Assembly: GCA_038326205.1 (NCBI GenBank) | Contig: JBBQJV010000006.1 | Location: 1 to 64,000 of the forward strand | Length of the DNA stretch: 64,000 bases | Direction: 5' to 3' | Source of the DNA: UBA7672 sp038326205 | Lineage (GTDB): Bacteria; Pseudomonadota; Alphaproteobacteria; Caulobacterales; Hyphomonadaceae | Shown: piece after piece, positions 15,221 to 25,100 of the stretch | Layout of the letters: each line of letters starts with the position of its first letter | Numbering within the stretch: position 1 is the stretch's first letter | Made by a program: the position numbers and the translations under genes | The notes under the pieces: model-generated | What the model saw: the letters and a program-made list of their open reading frames with translations, nothing else | Told to the model about the DNA's origin: nothing | Databases searched by the model: none

Positions 15221-17458
15221 CTACCCTTTTACCCGATCTGCGGAATCCACAACGGCCAGCGCGCGAAGTGCAGCAACGATCTGAGTGAGGCGCTTGTTGT
15301 CTTCCACTTCGACGTCGAACTCGAAATCGAAAAAATCCGGCGAGCGTTTGAGCGTCTTGACGTTGATGATGTTGCCTTGCGCGTCCGAAACTGTCTTGGC
15401 CAGCAGCGCGAGCGCGCCGCGGCGGTTGGCTGTGGTGACGTGGATGCGACCGACAGCGAGCGCGTCTGCGTCGCCCATCGGCTTCCACCGGAGGTCGAGC
15501 CAACGGTCGGCCTGATTTTCAAAATCAGCGAGGCGCGCGCAATCGATGACGTGCACTTCTATGCCTTTGTCAGGGATGAGCACGCCGACAATGCGGTCGC
15601 CCGGCAGCGGCGAGCAGCATTCGGCAAGGTGCATGGTGACGCCCGCCGTCGTGTCGCCACCCGCAACGAGGCTGGGGCTTTCGGCTTCGGGGGCGACGGC
15701 CTTGCGGCCCGGATCATCGAGGCCGGGGAAAGCCTTCTCCAGCATATCAGCGGTCGAGAGACGACCACGACCGATCGCTTCAGCGAGCGCGTCGGCTTTC
15801 TCGAAGCCTGTCCGCTCTGTCATTTCAACGCGGTCGACTTCTGCGGGATCCAGTCCGATTCGGCGCAGGGCATGTTCGATCAAGCGCTCGCCGATGGCGA
15901 CGAACTCCCCGCGCTCAGCGACGCGCGTGAGGCGGCGTATGGCGGAGCGCGCACGGCCGGTGACGGCGAGGCTCTCCCAGTGCGGCTGGGCGGCGGGCCG
16001 CGGGCCGCGCAACACTTCCACGGTATCGCCATTTTCCAGCCGGGTGCGCAGGGGGCGCTCCTGGCCGTTGATGCGGGCGCCGATCGTCGTGTCGCCGATC
16101 TCCGAGTGGACCGCGTAGGCAAAGTCGAGCGGCGTAGCGCCGGCCGGCAGACGGACAAGCTGCCCTTTCGGCGTGAAGACGAACACGCTGTCGCGGTACA
16201 TCTGCAGCTTGGCGTGCTCGAGAAATTCTTCGGGCGAGCCGCCGTGCTTCAGCATGTCGGCGAATTCGGTGAGTTCGGCCTCCGGGTCGAGACCGGCCTC
16301 GCGGGCGGCTTCGGCGTCGAACCCATATTGCGAGTTCTTGTAATTCCAGTGCGCGGCCACGCCCCGTTCGGCGACCGCATCCATGTCCTTCGTGCGGATC
16401 TGCAATTCGACACGGCGATTGCCCGGACCGAGGAATGTCGTGTGGATCGACCGATAGCCGTTGGGCTTAGGAACGGAGATGTAGTCCTTGAACTTCTCCG
16501 ACAGCGCCGCCCATTGCTGGTGCGCCGCGCCCAGCGCCTTGTAGCATTCGTCGACTGTCGAGACGATGAAGCGATAGGCGAAGACGTCGCTGAGATCCTT
16601 GAATGAAATCGACTTGGTCTCGAGCTTGCGCCACACCGAATAGGGCCGCTTCATCCGCCCCTGAAGCTCGCCGCGTACACCGCGCGAGAGCATGACGGTG
16701 TCGAGGTCCGAGCGGATGCGGTCGAGCATGGAGGTGTCGTCCTCCACCAGTTCTTCGAGGCGCTTGGTGATGGCGGCATGCGCAACCGGGTTGACCTGCT
16801 GGAAGGCCAACTCTTCCAGCTCGGTCGCGAAGATCGACAGACCGACACGGCGGGCCAGCGGCGCGTAGATGTCCAGCGTCTCGCGCGAGATGCGCAGGCG
16901 GGAATCTTCGGTCGGCATGAACTCGATGGTGCGCATGTTGTGAAGCCGGTCGGCCAGCTTCACGAGCAGCACGCGAATGTCTTTGGTCGTCGCGAGGATG
17001 AACTTTTGGAAGTTCTCCGCCTGGATCAGCGCACGCGGCGAATTCGTGCCGGTGACTTTCGGCAGCTTGGTGACGCCGTCTACCAGATCGGCGACGTCCT
17101 GCCCGAACAGTTGGCGTATTTCTTCGACCGATACGTCCGTGTCCTCGATCACGTCATGCAGCAGGCCGGCGATGATGGTGGACTGATCGAGCTTGAGATC
17201 GGTGAGCAGGCCGGCGACCGCGACAGGGTGCGCGAAATACGGGTCGCCGGAGTGACGCAATTGCTGGCCGTGCTTCATGACGGCGAAGACGTAGGCTTTG
17301 TTGAGTTCGTCTTCTTCGGCGTCCGGCTGGTACGTCTTTACGAGATCGACCAGCTCGTTCTGGCGAAGGAATTTGCGACGCGGTTTCGCAGCACCAGTTA
17401 CTGCGGTGGGGACCGCTTCAGGCTTCTTGAAGGGGGCTACGTTGGATGGTTGCCCCAT
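15221..17458 (-). CDS. rsh: bifunctional (p)ppGpp synthetase/hydrolase (RelA/SpoT homolog)
   Basis: Makes and degrades the stringent-response alarmone. The 745 residues have the HD hydrolase domain (HSGDPYFAHPVAVA and GLLHDVIEDTDV), the synthetase domain (YRSIHTTFLGP, VELQIRTKDMDAVAERG), a TGS domain (VFVFTPKGQLVRLPAGATPL) and a C-terminal ACT domain (RIHVTTANRRGALALLAKTV). The intact HD motif indicates a bifunctional enzyme, the usual single long Rsh of alphaproteobacteria. It starts 12 bases after the rpoZ stop, with a GAGG-type ribosome-binding site overlapping the end of rpoZ. Confidence 0.96.
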   Translation of the reverse strand: MGQPSNVAPFKKPEAVPTAVTGAAKPRRKFLRQNELVDLVKTYQPDAEEDELNKAYVFAVMKHGQQLRHSGDPYFAHPVAVAGLLTDLKLDQSTIIAGLLHDVIEDTDVSVEEIRQLFGQDVADLVDGVTKLPKVTGTNSPRALIQAENFQKFILATTKDIRVLLVKLADRLHNMRTIEFMPTEDSRLRISRETLDIYAPLARRVGLSIFATELEELAFQQVNPVAHAAITKRLEELVEDDTSMLDRIRSDLDTVMLSRGVRGELQGRMKRPYSVWRKLETKSISFKDLSDVFAYRFIVSTVDECYKALGAAHQQWAALSEKFKDYISVPKPNGYRSIHTTFLGPGNRRVELQIRTKDMDAVAERGVAAHWNYKNSQYGFDAEAAREAGLDPEAELTEFADMLKHGGSPEEFLEHAKLQMYRDSVFVFTPKGQLVRLPAGATPLDFAYAVHSEIGDTTIGARINGQERPLRTRLENGDTVEVLRGPRPAAQPHWESLAVTGRARSAIRRLTRVAERGEFVAIGERLIEHALRRIGLDPAEVDRVEMTERTGFEKADALAEAIGRGRLSTADMLEKAFPGLDDPGRKAVAPEAESPSLVAGGDTTAGVTMHLAECCSPLPGDRIVGVLIPDKGIEVHVIDCARLADFENQADRWLDLRWKPMGDADALAVGRIHVTTANRRGALALLAKTVSDAQGNIINVKTLKRSPDFFDFEFDVEVEDNKRLTQIVAALRALAVVDSADRVKG

Positions 17459-17470
17459 GCATCACGATCC

Positions 17471-17821
17471 TCAGAAACGCTCTTCGCGCGCCGACTCCAG
17501 CTCGACCTGATAGGCCTTGAGAACTTCCTCTTCCGACGAGGCCGGGGCGGCAGCCAGGGCGCGCTTGTCGGCTTCCTTCTCGGCTTCCTCGTTCGGGCGG
17601 ACTTCTTGCAGGTCAGCGACAAGGCTGTCACGGATGGTTTCGAGATCAACGGTCTCGGCAGCGATTTCGCGCAGGGCGATAACCGGGTCCTTATCGTTGT
17701 CGCGTTCGATCGTGATGGGCGAGCCCTCGCGGATCACGCGGGCGCGGTGCGCGGCAAGCAGAACCAGGTTGAAGCGGTTCGGGACCTTTTCAACGCAGTC
17801 TTCTACCGTGACACGGGCCAT
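17471..17821 (-). CDS. rpoZ: RNA polymerase omega subunit
   Basis: The small RNA polymerase subunit that supports beta-prime folding and forms a ppGpp site. From ATG 17821 the product has 116 residues and begins MARVTVEDCVEKVPNRFNLVLLAAHRAR, the signature of omega. The C-terminal half is an acidic, Ala/Glu-rich extension as in other alphaproteobacteria. A strong AAGGAG-type ribosome-binding site lies 7 bases upstream. It is the promoter-proximal gene before rsh. Confidence 0.95.
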   Translation of the reverse strand: MARVTVEDCVEKVPNRFNLVLLAAHRARVIREGSPITIERDNDKDPVIALREIAAETVDLETIRDSLVADLQEVRPNEEAEKEADKRALAAAPASSEEEVLKAYQVELESAREERF

Positions 17822-17983
17822 ACGAGTCTCCTTTGCGGGGCCGCTCCGTCTACAGGAAGCGGTTCGCTGACGCAACATAGGCGTTTCAGCACAGTTTTGC
17901 CAGCAATTACCGGGATTTCAGGCATATTCCTGGACCTGGGTCCGGGATTTGACCCCGTCGCCGGCTGAGGGCAGGAAAAGGCC

Positions 17984-18649
17984 ATGCCGCGTTCTGTTCC
18001 TTCCTCCCCCGCCGAAGCCCCCAAGGACTGTCCGCTATGCCCGCGCCTGCATGGCTTCATTGCGTCCCAGCGGGTGGCGCATCCGGAGTGGTTCAACGGG
18101 GCGGTGCCGTCATTCGGCGAGGCTTCCGGTCGGCTGCTGATTGTGGGGCTGGCCCCCGGACTTCAGGGCGCAAATCGTACGGGGCGACCTTTCACCGGAG
18201 ATTATGCGGGCGACCTGCTCTACACGAGCCTTCAAAAGTTCGGCCTGTCGACCGGGACGTTCAAGGCGCGGCCCGATGACGGACTGAAGCTGAAGGACGC
18301 GATGATCACCAACGCAGTCCGTTGTGTTCCGCCTGAGAACAAGCCGACCGGGGCGGAAATCCTGACCTGCCGCCCCTTCCTGATATCCCGGATCGCGGCG
18401 ATGCCGAAGCTGAAAGTCCTGCTGGCGCTAGGACGGATCGCCCATGACTCGACTGTGCGGGCGCTGGGCGCCAAACCATCGGCCAACGTGTTCGGCCATG
18501 CAAAGCGGCATGTTCTGAAAGGCCCCAAAGGGGCCCTCGTCCTTCACTCCAGCTATCATTGCAGCCGTTACAACACGAACACGGGTCGGCTGACGGAGGA
18601 GATGTTCCACAACGTTTTTACTGGGATTCGGAAGGATCTGGACGGATGA
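17984..18649 (+). CDS. uracil-DNA glycosylase, family 5 (UdgB type)
   Basis: A 221-residue iron-sulfur uracil-DNA glycosylase. Motif A is GLAPGLQGANRTGRPFTGDYAG and motif B is HSSYHCSRYNTNTGRLT, the combination found in family 5 (UDGb). Four cysteines suitable for a 4Fe-4S cluster are present: CPLC at residues 16-19 and two more in VRCVPPENKPTG and ILTCRPF. Family 5 enzymes remove uracil, and also hypoxanthine, from DNA. The gene ends just before the tRNA-Gly gene on the other strand. Confidence 0.9.
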   Translation: MPRSVPSSPAEAPKDCPLCPRLHGFIASQRVAHPEWFNGAVPSFGEASGRLLIVGLAPGLQGANRTGRPFTGDYAGDLLYTSLQKFGLSTGTFKARPDDGLKLKDAMITNAVRCVPPENKPTGAEILTCRPFLISRIAAMPKLKVLLALGRIAHDSTVRALGAKPSANVFGHAKRHVLKGPKGALVLHSSYHCSRYNTNTGRLTEEMFHNVFTGIRKDLDG

Positions 18650-18663
18650 CGTCTCGATAGGGC

Positions 18664-18737
18664 TGGAGCGGGTAGAGGGAATCGAACCCTCGTATTCAGC
18701 TTGGAAGGCTGCTGCTCTACCATTGAGCTATACCCGC
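18664..18737 (-). tRNA. tRNA-Gly (anticodon TCC)
   Basis: On the minus strand a 74-base cloverleaf: acceptor arm GCGGGTA/TACCCGC, D-arm AGCTC-AATGGTA-GAGC, anticodon loop CTTCCAA with anticodon TCC, T-arm GAGGG-TTCGATT-CCCTC, discriminator T and an encoded CCA (TGG at 18664-18666 on the plus strand). The lack of a long variable arm and the T discriminator fit glycine. Confidence 0.95.
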
Positions 18738-18802
18738 GATCCGGCGCGGAAATAGGTGAAAACGAGCCGGAAGTCCACCAGGCAAGTGACAGGAGACGGA
18801 CC

Positions 18803-19504
18803 TTGCCTGAAGCAGCCCTTGTACCTTTTGGAGCCGACATCTGGCTTTTCGGGGGCGGGACGGTGGATGTGGCGGGGTTCCTGTACCCGACCCGCATGGC
18901 TGTCATCAGGCTTGGGGATGGCAGCCTCTTCATCTGGTCGCCGACAGCGTTGTCGAATGAGTTGCGCTGCGAGGTGGATGCACTGGGTCCCGTGAGCTGC
19001 ATCGTATCGCCGAATGGGCTGCACCACCTGTTCATTCCGGAATGGAAGACAGCCTACCCGTCGGCGAAGCTGTTCGCGGCCCCGGGTCTGGAGAAGCGAC
19101 GAACGGATATCGCGTTCGATGCCCTGCTTGGAGAGACTGCCGGGCCGGACTGGGATGGCGTCGTCGATCAGGTTATCGTTCACGGCAACAGGATCACCAC
19201 CGAGGTCGTCTTCTTTCACCACGCGAGTGGGACCGTCCTGTTCACCGATCTGCTGCAGCAATTTCCCCGAGGCTGGTTCAGAGGTTGGCGCGCTCTGGTC
19301 GCACGGCTCGACCGTATGACGGCGCAGGAGCCGCAAGTTCCACAGAAATTCCGTCTCGCATTCACAGACCGCCAGGAAGCGCGGACCTCGATAGAACGCA
19401 TTCTCGCATGGCCTGCAGAGAAGATTTTGATGGCGCACGGCGAGCCCGTGGTGTCGGATGCGCGGAGCTTTCTACGACGCGCGTTCAGATGGCTGCCGCG
19501 ATAG
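18803..19504 (+). CDS. DUF4336 domain protein (metallo-beta-lactamase-like fold)
   Basis: A DUF4336 protein of 233 residues from TTG 18803. This start has a good ribosome-binding site (AGGAGA at 18791) and leads straight into the family N-terminus LPEAALVPFGADIWLF; upstream in-frame starts would overlap the tRNA gene. Family marks include YPTRMAVIRLGDGSLFIWSP, IVSPNGLHHLF, FHHASGTVLFTDLLQ and the C-terminal ILMAHGEPV, a pattern recalling metallo-beta-lactamase proteins with partly lost metal ligands. The function is unknown. Confidence 0.85.
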   Translation: MPEAALVPFGADIWLFGGGTVDVAGFLYPTRMAVIRLGDGSLFIWSPTALSNELRCEVDALGPVSCIVSPNGLHHLFIPEWKTAYPSAKLFAAPGLEKRRTDIAFDALLGETAGPDWDGVVDQVIVHGNRITTEVVFFHHASGTVLFTDLLQQFPRGWFRGWRALVARLDRMTAQEPQVPQKFRLAFTDRQEARTSIERILAWPAEKILMAHGEPVVSDARSFLRRAFRWLPR

Positions 19505-19746
19505 TCCTGCAGCATTCGGGTGACCCAGATTGATGCCTCTGCTTGACGCGCGCGTGAGCCTCGCATGGAACCTCGCTGCAAGCAGCAGGTCAGTCTTTCT
19601 TAGGGATAATAGGGTACGAACTGTCGCAGGGAGACTTGTGCAAAACAGGGCTGCATCTCCTGCCGCCAGGCAGCAACGGTCAGCCATTGGCACAAGCCAG
19701 CGTTGGTATCGGCAAAAAGTCGGACGAGCTAAGGGCAGAAGCGACC

Positions 19747-21381
19747 ATGGCGCCGACCAATCTCACCGATGTCGATCCAATCTTCATGGAGGCAATCGAG
19801 AGCCTCACCGATGGCATTTCGATCTTTGACGCGAACGGCGTTCCGATCCTTCACAACTCGGCGTCCGAGAAGCGCTTTCCTCACCTCTACGAAGCGTTCG
19901 CAAAGGGCGCTCGCACCTACGACGAAGCGCTGGAGTACAATGTACGCGCCGTCATGCCAGGCGCTAGCGAGGAAGAGGTCGTCGAGCAGGTTAAGAAATT
20001 CAGCGCGTTCACTGGAAACGGCGAGACATACGAACAGCGCACCGCGGACGGCCGATACGTGCAGATCACCTATCGTCCGATGTCGGACGGCAGGAAGGTC
20101 GCCATCTCGGTCGACGTGACTGAGTTGCGCCAGCGCGAGAAGGAATTAAAGAAGGCGCAGGCAGCGGCTATTGCTGCGTCGAATGCCAAGTCGGCCTTTC
20201 TTGCCAACATGAGCCACGAAATTCGGACCCCCCTGAACGGCATTCTGGGCATGGCGCAGGTGCTCGAGATGGGGGGCCTTTTCGGTGAACAGCGCGAGCA
20301 GGTGCAGACCATTCTCGACAGCGGCCGCAACCTCATGGCGCTGCTGAACGACGTGCTCGACCTCTCGAAGATCGAAGCAGGCAAGATCGCCATTGTGAAT
20401 GCGGACACGGATCTGGTCGACACGCTGCGCCGCCTGCATCGGCTGTGGAAGCCGAAAGCGGAAGAGTCCGGGCTGGAGTTCTATCTCTCGCTCGACGCGG
20501 ACCTGCCGCCGGTATTGAATTTCGACGCTGTGCGCGTTCGGCAGTGTGTCTCGAACCTGATTTCCAACGCCATCAAGTTTACGTCGAAAGGTCGCGTCGA
20601 AGTCTTCGTGATGGCAAAGGCGCTGGCCGACGGGCAGTATATCGTAAAGATCCGCGTCTCCGATACCGGCGTGGGCATGGACGCAGAGACGATGAGCCGC
20701 CTCTTCCGCCCGTTCACGCAGGCGGACGATAGCACTTCGCGCAAATACGGTGGCACTGGCCTTGGCCTCTCGATCACGCGGAGCCTCGCGGAATTGATGG
20801 GTGGCGAAGCCAGCGTCCGCTCCGAGATTGGGTGCGGATCAGAATTCACGTTCAGCTTCCTCGCGGGCGAAGCCGCTCCCCAACACCAGTTGATGGAGGA
20901 CGTTGGGCAGGTCGGAGAGGACGAAATCCGCGCGCACCTCAAATCACAGAACCTGCGCCTGTTGCTTGTCGACGATCATCCGATCAACCGGCAGGTGGTC
21001 AGCCTGTTCGTGCGCCCCTACAATATGCACATCGTCGAAGCGACCAACGGCAAGGAAGCCCTTGCAGTCCTGGGTCGCGAGACGTTCGACATGGTGCTGC
21101 TGGACGTGCACATGCCCGTCATGGATGGCGTCGAAACTATCCGCCAGATCAGAGCGAGCGAGCAATCCTGGAACGACGTACCGGTGGTGGCGCTGACAGC
21201 TGACGCGATGTCCGGCGATAGGGAGCGCTATATGGGAATGGGCATGGACGGTTATCTGTCCAAGCCAATCGCTGAGCGTGACCTGATCTCCGAAATTGGC
21301 CGCGTGCGCAGCTTCAGCAGGCAACAGCTGGCTTTAAAACGCGGTGAAATGCGGCCTGCGAATGACGCCGAGGCTGCATAG
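19747..21381 (+). CDS. soluble hybrid sensor histidine kinase with receiver domain
   Basis: A cytoplasmic hybrid kinase of 544 residues from ATG 19747; an earlier TTG at 19636 would add 37 poorly conserved residues. Domain order: a PAS-like sensor (about 10-125), a HisKA dimerisation domain with phospho-accepting His157 in NMSHEIRTPLNG, an ATPase domain with N-box Asn274 (NLISNAIKF) and G-boxes DTGVGM and GGTGLGL, and a C-terminal receiver with phospho-accepting Asp453 (MVLLDVHMPVMDG). No membrane segment is seen. No partner response regulator or phosphotransferase is adjacent, so it is an orphan feeding an unknown phosphorelay. Confidence 0.92.
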   Translation: MAPTNLTDVDPIFMEAIESLTDGISIFDANGVPILHNSASEKRFPHLYEAFAKGARTYDEALEYNVRAVMPGASEEEVVEQVKKFSAFTGNGETYEQRTADGRYVQITYRPMSDGRKVAISVDVTELRQREKELKKAQAAAIAASNAKSAFLANMSHEIRTPLNGILGMAQVLEMGGLFGEQREQVQTILDSGRNLMALLNDVLDLSKIEAGKIAIVNADTDLVDTLRRLHRLWKPKAEESGLEFYLSLDADLPPVLNFDAVRVRQCVSNLISNAIKFTSKGRVEVFVMAKALADGQYIVKIRVSDTGVGMDAETMSRLFRPFTQADDSTSRKYGGTGLGLSITRSLAELMGGEASVRSEIGCGSEFTFSFLAGEAAPQHQLMEDVGQVGEDEIRAHLKSQNLRLLLVDDHPINRQVVSLFVRPYNMHIVEATNGKEALAVLGRETFDMVLLDVHMPVMDGVETIRQIRASEQSWNDVPVVALTADAMSGDRERYMGMGMDGYLSKPIAERDLISEIGRVRSFSRQQLALKRGEMRPANDAEAA

Positions 21382-21510
21382 AGATTTCCGCCACGTTACC
21401 CGGACCTAGCGGGTAGTTTACTGCAAACGCCAAAAAAACTCTGGCGCATTACGCGTCCGTCAGCGCACTTTCCCCCCCAGCCGCGAATGCGGAGTGGAGG
21501 AGAGACGTTC

Positions 21511-22125
21511 ATGACCTTGCTATCAAAACTCACCGGCGTGGCAGCCTCGGCCCTGATAGCCGGTTGCACACACATGGCCGCTGAAATGCCTGCTGCTCCG
21601 GCTGCGGCGCCCGTGGCGGCCGCGGCAGCGACAATGCCCGCCCCGCCGGCTGCACCCGCACCGGTTGTCGCGCCCGCCCCTGCCCCTGCGCCAAAATATG
21701 TGTCGATCCCGATGTCGATCGACGTGAACAAGTCTGCTGCAGACGTCTGGGCCAAAGTTGGCGGCTGGTGCGACATTTCCAACTGGATCACCCCGACGGG
21801 CGGCGTGCCCTGCGTGGTTACGTCGGGCGCGGGCGAAGTCGGCTCGGTGCGTCTGATCGCTGGCCGCGTCACCGAAGTCATGACCGCCAAGTCCGAGTTC
21901 GGCTACGGCTACACCCAGCCGAATGTCGAAGGTAAGTGGTACAACCTGTATCACGGCTTCATGGAAGTCCGCCCCGTGACGGCGAAGACTTCCAAGATCT
22001 ATTACACGCTGATGCAGGACATGGCGGACAAGGCCGATCAGGCCGCGATCGACAAGGACGCGGCCCGCCTCAAGGGTCAGTTCGAAGGCGCGCTGGCGAA
22101 TATGAAGAAGCTGGCTGAGAAGTAG
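21511..22125 (+). CDS. SRPBCC-fold lipoprotein
   Basis: From ATG 21511 (ribosome-binding site GGAGGAGAG) the product has 204 residues. A lipoprotein signal ends in ALIAGC, then comes a Pro/Ala/Val-rich linker of about 45 residues that would reach out from the membrane, then an SRPBCC (START-like) domain: IDVNKSAADVWAKVGGWCDISNW, RLIAGRVTEVM and a C-terminal helix (ARLKGQFEGALANMKKLAE). Such folds bind hydrophobic ligands; the ligand is unknown. It is monocistronic and followed by a terminator. Confidence 0.8.
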   Translation: MTLLSKLTGVAASALIAGCTHMAAEMPAAPAAAPVAAAAATMPAPPAAPAPVVAPAPAPAPKYVSIPMSIDVNKSAADVWAKVGGWCDISNWITPTGGVPCVVTSGAGEVGSVRLIAGRVTEVMTAKSEFGYGYTQPNVEGKWYNLYHGFMEVRPVTAKTSKIYYTLMQDMADKADQAAIDKDAARLKGQFEGALANMKKLAEK

Positions 22126-22149
22126 GCTTCTGGTGATCTGAGTATGCGA

Positions 22150-22180
22150 CGGCCCGGCGCAAGCCGGGCCGTTTGCGTTT
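22150..22180 (+). terminator. rho-independent terminator after the SRPBCC lipoprotein gene
   Basis: A 9-bp perfect stem CGGCCCGGC/GCCGGGCCG with a GCAA tetraloop (22150-22171), followed by TTTGCGTTT. It lies between convergent genes and could also stop transcripts from the opposite strand, although the T-tract favours the plus strand. Confidence 0.8.
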
Positions 22181-22190
22181 ATGAACCCGA

Positions 22191-25100
22191 TCAGTTGGAC
22201 GCAGTGGCCGAAGTCGGCGGTGGTTCTGCCGGGTTCTCGAAAATGCGGCGGAGCACGCCCGGCGTTAGCGCCGCGACCGGGTTGATGGCGATGTTGGCGC
22301 GGGCGAACGTGCCGCGCACTGAATAGGTCGGCGCGAACATGCCCTCGCCCTGACGCGAGACGAACAGGTCGCCGATGATCGGCAGTGCGCCCAGAACCGC
22401 ATTGGCGCCGATGAGCGACGGGGCGAGCACGCCGTCTAGCGAGAGTTCGCCTGACTCCGGCGCGATCCAGCCGCGCGCGGTGAGGCCCATGGCGGGGCCG
22501 GTCGCGCGCAGGCCCGGCAGGTCGATGCGACCGCCGACGAACTTCACCGGCGCATTGACCTCAGTGAACATCACGCCCTCGCCCGAGAGCACGTCGGCGA
22601 GGCCCTGCAGCGAGGCGAGCGAGAAGAGCTGGGCGACCAGCGGCGCATCCTTGAGGCGCACGTTGGACATGGTAACAACCGCATTGCCATTGGCGCCGGC
22701 AAACTTACCGTCGAACGTCATCTTGCCGCCGATCAGGTAGTCGGCCTTCAGCAACACGCGGGCTGCGAATCCGGCATCGTCGGCCTTGACCAGAACATTG
22801 CGGACGCCGTCGGCCGACCCCAGCGTGACGCTCATTGTCTTGCCGCGATCTATATCGCCGGTGATTGTCCCGGACTTCGGGCCTTCGTCACCGATCATGA
22901 GCGCGACGCGCGCGTTGTTGATCTCAGCATTGTCGCGAAGCTTCAGGCGGTCGACGTTGAGTTGCACGTCATAGGTCGGGCCGGGCTGGCCGGGGCCGCC
23001 GAGCGACGTCGCCGCCGTCTTGCCGGCGCCGGACAGGTCGAGGAAGCCATCCATATAGGAGCTGGCGTTCAGGTAGGGACCATTGAGCGCGACGCGGTAA
23101 CCGCCATCCTTGCGGCGCGAGATTGCGCCGTTCAGGTCGATCGAATCTTTCGAATAGATGCGCTCAATGTCGAGGCCGTCGATGCCGCCGGCCGCATCGA
23201 GCCGGGCCTCGCCTGTGACTTCGACGCCGTCAGCGCGGAGGTTGCCGGACAAGATTGCGCCGCTCGTGTCGCTGCCATAGCGGAATGATCCATTTGCCGG
23301 TGCGCCAAGTTTCTTGCTCCAGCCGAATTCAGCGACATCGAGCTGGGCGTTGGTGAGATCGACTTTGGCGGTGATGGCGTCGAAGTCCCGTCCGCCCGGT
23401 CCGCTGGCGCGCAGCTCAACACCCGCCTCGCCCTGCATGAAGTTGCGGGCCGCGAGGCCAAAGGCGTTGAGCAGGTCGGGCGTCGCCCGCGCGTTGGCGA
23501 CCAGCAGCGCGCCGCCAGCTTCACCGACAACTGTGCCTTCCTTCCATTCGAACGTCACGGGCGCCGGGCCGAACTCACCCGTGCCTGTAGCGATGACGCC
23601 CTTCTCGCTGAGGTCGAACGTCATGGCGGTGTTGGCGAGGCCGAAATCTCCCATCAAGTCAGGCATACGGACCTGCTGGAAATCGCCCGTGATCGAGAAG
23701 AGGATGTCCTCCGGCTTGATCACATCAACCATCGGCATGCGGAGGTCGATGCTGAGGGCGCCATTGCCGGCGACCTGGTTCACATCCAAGCCGTAACGCG
23801 AGCCGAAAGCGAACTGGCTCTTCTCGATGACGCGAAGCAGGTTGCCCAACTCGCCCTTGCCCGTAGCAGTCACTTCCATCAGTGCGCCGGCCTGCGAGAA
23901 GCTGGGCAGGACGACCTTGGCGCCGCTGACTTGCCACGCATCTAGCACACCCGACGTTGCATCAAAGGTCAGGCTGTTGCCCTTCAGATGGCCAATGCCC
24001 GCAACGCCGGTTATCGCGGGAAGGTCAGTGACTGCAATCACGCTGGCGTCCTGGACATGGAATTCCAGCGAGAGCGCTTCGTCGGGCAGATAGCCTTGCT
24101 TCGTCGCGCCAGGCGGCCAGTCGACGCTGAACAGGGCTTTGGTGGACGTGCCAGCCGTGATGCGTTCACGCACCCACTCGCGCGCGCCTGCGCCGAGCCC
24201 GACGGGCCAGAAGTCGAGGACCTGGCCCGGCGTGATCTCGCCCGTACCAACCGCTTGCCCCTTAACGCCAACCTCGGGCGCTTCGTTCGTGCCGCCGATC
24301 CAGACCTCGCCGGAGGCGGACGCGTTGAGCTTGCCTGTGACAGCCTGGACTTTGGTGAGGAAGATTTTCGACTGATTGAGGGCGAGCGAGCCTTCGATGA
24401 CAGCCGACTCTATCGGCCAGATTTTCTCGAACATCGGGCGGGCGTCGACGGTAACGGCGGTCCCGGAAAGTTTGAACGGCGTCGGCGTGGCTTCGTCGCT
24501 GCGCATGATGGCTGCAGCGTCGAGTTCGCCCGTGAAGTTGCCGGACAGCCAATCGCTGTCGATGGACAGCGATTTGAGCGCGATGTGTTTAGTCGCGGGA
24601 TCGTAGGCGGCATCGAAGGCAAGATTCTTGAGGGCAACGTCATTGTCACCGATGCGGATGCTGCCTGTCACGTTGGACAGGGACAGGCTAGTGCTCTGCA
24701 GGCCAGAGCGCTCCGTCGCCGAGACGGAGAAGGCAGCGCTGGCCGGCCTGCCGGATGTGAAAGCGTCGCCCGAGTATCCGAACATGGTGGCGACGGAGAC
24801 GGGATTGACACCATCGACCGTGACGCGGCCGGCCGCGCGCTCGACCTTACCGTCGGAGGCCAATGCAATCCGAATGCGATTGGGCTCGCCCGCAATGGCG
24901 TTGGCGAGGGTGACGTCGAGGTTGAGGCTGACGCCTTCGCGCGTCGCGTTCCAGACGCCGGCGACGGGGCTGGCGCTCCAGATCTTGCCCGACTTGCGAT
25001 CGTCGACGTCGAGATGGAAGTCGACCAGCTCAACCTGCTCGAAGGCGCCGGCGGAGATCAGGGCGCGGATCGGCGTTGCAAGCGTCGGCCAATTGATATC

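Noticed and set aside
15377..16606. 409-codon open frame on the plus strand
   Set aside because: Antisense to rsh, which has all expected domains; no recognisable protein in the shadow frame.
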